From Pempheris klunzingeri (lineage: Eukaryota; Chordata; Actinopteri; Acropomatiformes; Pempheridae), in the NCBI RefSeq assembly GCF_042242105.1, contig NC_092022.1, positions 11,094,001 to 11,158,000 of the forward strand: DNA of 64,000 nt, given 5' to 3'. This document shows positions 62,738-64,000 of this stretch, piece by piece. The notes beneath the pieces are model-generated. The model saw only the letters and a program-made list of their open reading frames with translations, was not told where the DNA came from and searched no databases. The position numbers were made by a program, and so were the translations under genes. Each line of letters begins with the position of its first letter. Position 1 is the first letter of the stretch.

Positions 62738-64000
62738 GGCTCACTGGAGACCTGTTAGCATTGTACGCCCCCCTTTGGGCGAAGATTAACAGCTAAAATT
62801 AACCCAAACAACACAGACACACATAAAGATGATGAGTTTCAGCCTGGCTTCCACTTTGTGACTATTCACGTAATCACTGTTTGGCTGTGTTCAATCGCAA
62901 GGTGATGTTGATCATCAAGCGAAAACGGGCTCAGACGCTGCACATATGGCAGCATTTGCACGACTAACGTTACTAACTTGCGACCAGTGCAAACAGGTAA
63001 TTTAACACACTCCTCGTTAGCTTGATCTCCGCTGCAGCCCCTTCAGTGAGCAAGCTAACGCTAGCTTAGCCTCTGTAACATCAAGCTCATTAAGTAGTTT
63101 GCTGAGTAATCATTAGCCCATAAGTTAAGTTATGACCCAGCTGAAGAGTGGCGGCAGTGCTCTTTGGCGCGGACAGGTGCCGATTGAATTGTTTTCAGTT
63201 TGTAGTTTGTTGATTGCTTCGATTGTTGAAGGATAAACGTTCATTCACTAACGTTATCTGTTAGCTAATCGCGCTGCTAGCTAACTGAGCTAGCGCAGTG
63301 ACATGCGTTGCAAATACCTGGCCTGTGCTGCGCAGCGCAGTCAGCTGACATTACTTGGCTTGCTACGGCCTGCAGCACAGGAGCATGCATTGTAACCATG
63401 TGTCAAGTTGCAATTACATGTTCATGCTGTTTTGAATGACACCGAGGCCTAACATTAACCGCTTGGCACACCCATCCCTGTCTAGGAGGTGCAGAGAAGT
63501 GTCTTGAGGCATATTGTAACAGGCAGCTGTACTTGTCAGGCCGAGTGCTTCTGCAAAAAGGGGGTGGCTCTATTAGCAGGTGGCAAGTGACAATGTCAGA
63601 AGAAGAAGCTGGTAAATTTGACAGTTACTGGCGTTTCTATGTCCGTGCACAGCTGTCATCCACTCCTCTTTTTGGATAAAAGCACAATCTACAGTTTGTT
63701 CATGTGAAGTATCTGTGTGCCTTTTAATATTTACAGTATGCGGTCTATTCCTGGCTGCAGATCTTTGTAGGGTCAGGATTTCTCCTGCCAGTCGACAGCC
63801 CTTTTGGGAGTCAGATCCAGTCTGTGAATATTGTGCTTTAAAAATGGCAGTGGAAGTTACACTAAGAGCTCTTAACAGCATGTTAGTTTGTTGTTTTATC
63901 AGCATTTATTACAACAGACAGATGGCTACTCAGAGCTTTTCTCATTCTTCTCCTCCTTGAGGTTAACAGGGTAATAGACAGACCTTTGTCGACAGGGGAA
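62738..64000 (+). other. Presumed first intron of the last gene
   Basis: Contains more TAGC/GCTAAC words to about 63300. No exon with splice borders seen up to the end of the window. Confidence 0.4.

Overview
The window is vertebrate nuclear DNA from a ray-finned fish, most likely a spiny-rayed teleost. The evidence is compact multi-exon genes with GT-AG introns, CA, CT and TG microsatellites, teleost-type SINE, LINE and MITE remnants, and gene products that match vertebrate families along their whole length. I rebuilt nine genes by hand from splice sites and reading phase. Eight are complete; in each the exon lengths sum to a multiple of three and the reading frame stays open.

Left block, 1 to about 38,000, all on the minus strand. 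In transcription order from right to left the genes are def6 (Rac/Cdc42 exchange factor with a PH domain), ppard (nuclear receptor), a makorin-type RING/CCCH ubiquitin ligase (mkrn4-like), fance (Fanconi anaemia core complex), rpl10a (ribosomal protein uL1) and a small tail-anchored IRAG/LRMP-family protein. DEF6-PPARD-FANCE-RPL10A is the human 6p21.31 order; here the makorin sits between ppard and fance and the IRAG-like gene lies beyond rpl10a.

Right block, about 39,400 to 64,000, all on the plus strand. It holds troap (tastin, a mitotic spindle protein), pfkm (muscle phosphofructokinase, 22 coding exons, 780 residues) and the first coding exon of a gene I do not recognise at 62,569. TROAP and PFKM lie on human 12q13, so the divergent gap between def6 and troap joins two blocks that are separate in human.

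Intergenic DNA is mostly old repeats: SINE-type elements at 26,050, 41,794 and 53,881; LINE-like 3' ends at 8,430, 42,120 and 59,635; two copies of a nonautonomous element whose complete copy has TTAA at both ends (21,524 and 48,543); and a broken Polinton/Maverick fossil around 26,590-27,330, recognised from a type-B DNA polymerase and a capsid-like fragment. A 13-bp TAGC-rich minisatellite lies in the def6/troap gap.

The genes do not form one pathway; they are housekeeping, DNA-repair, signalling, metabolic and cell-cycle genes in a conserved neighbourhood. I found no evidence of a wholly new biological system. The best leads are the IRAG-family gene beside def6 with almost no luminal tail, the makorin/PPAR pairing that mirrors MKRN2/PPARG, a duplicated exon-pair module in troap, and TG repeats abutting two pfkm splice acceptors.
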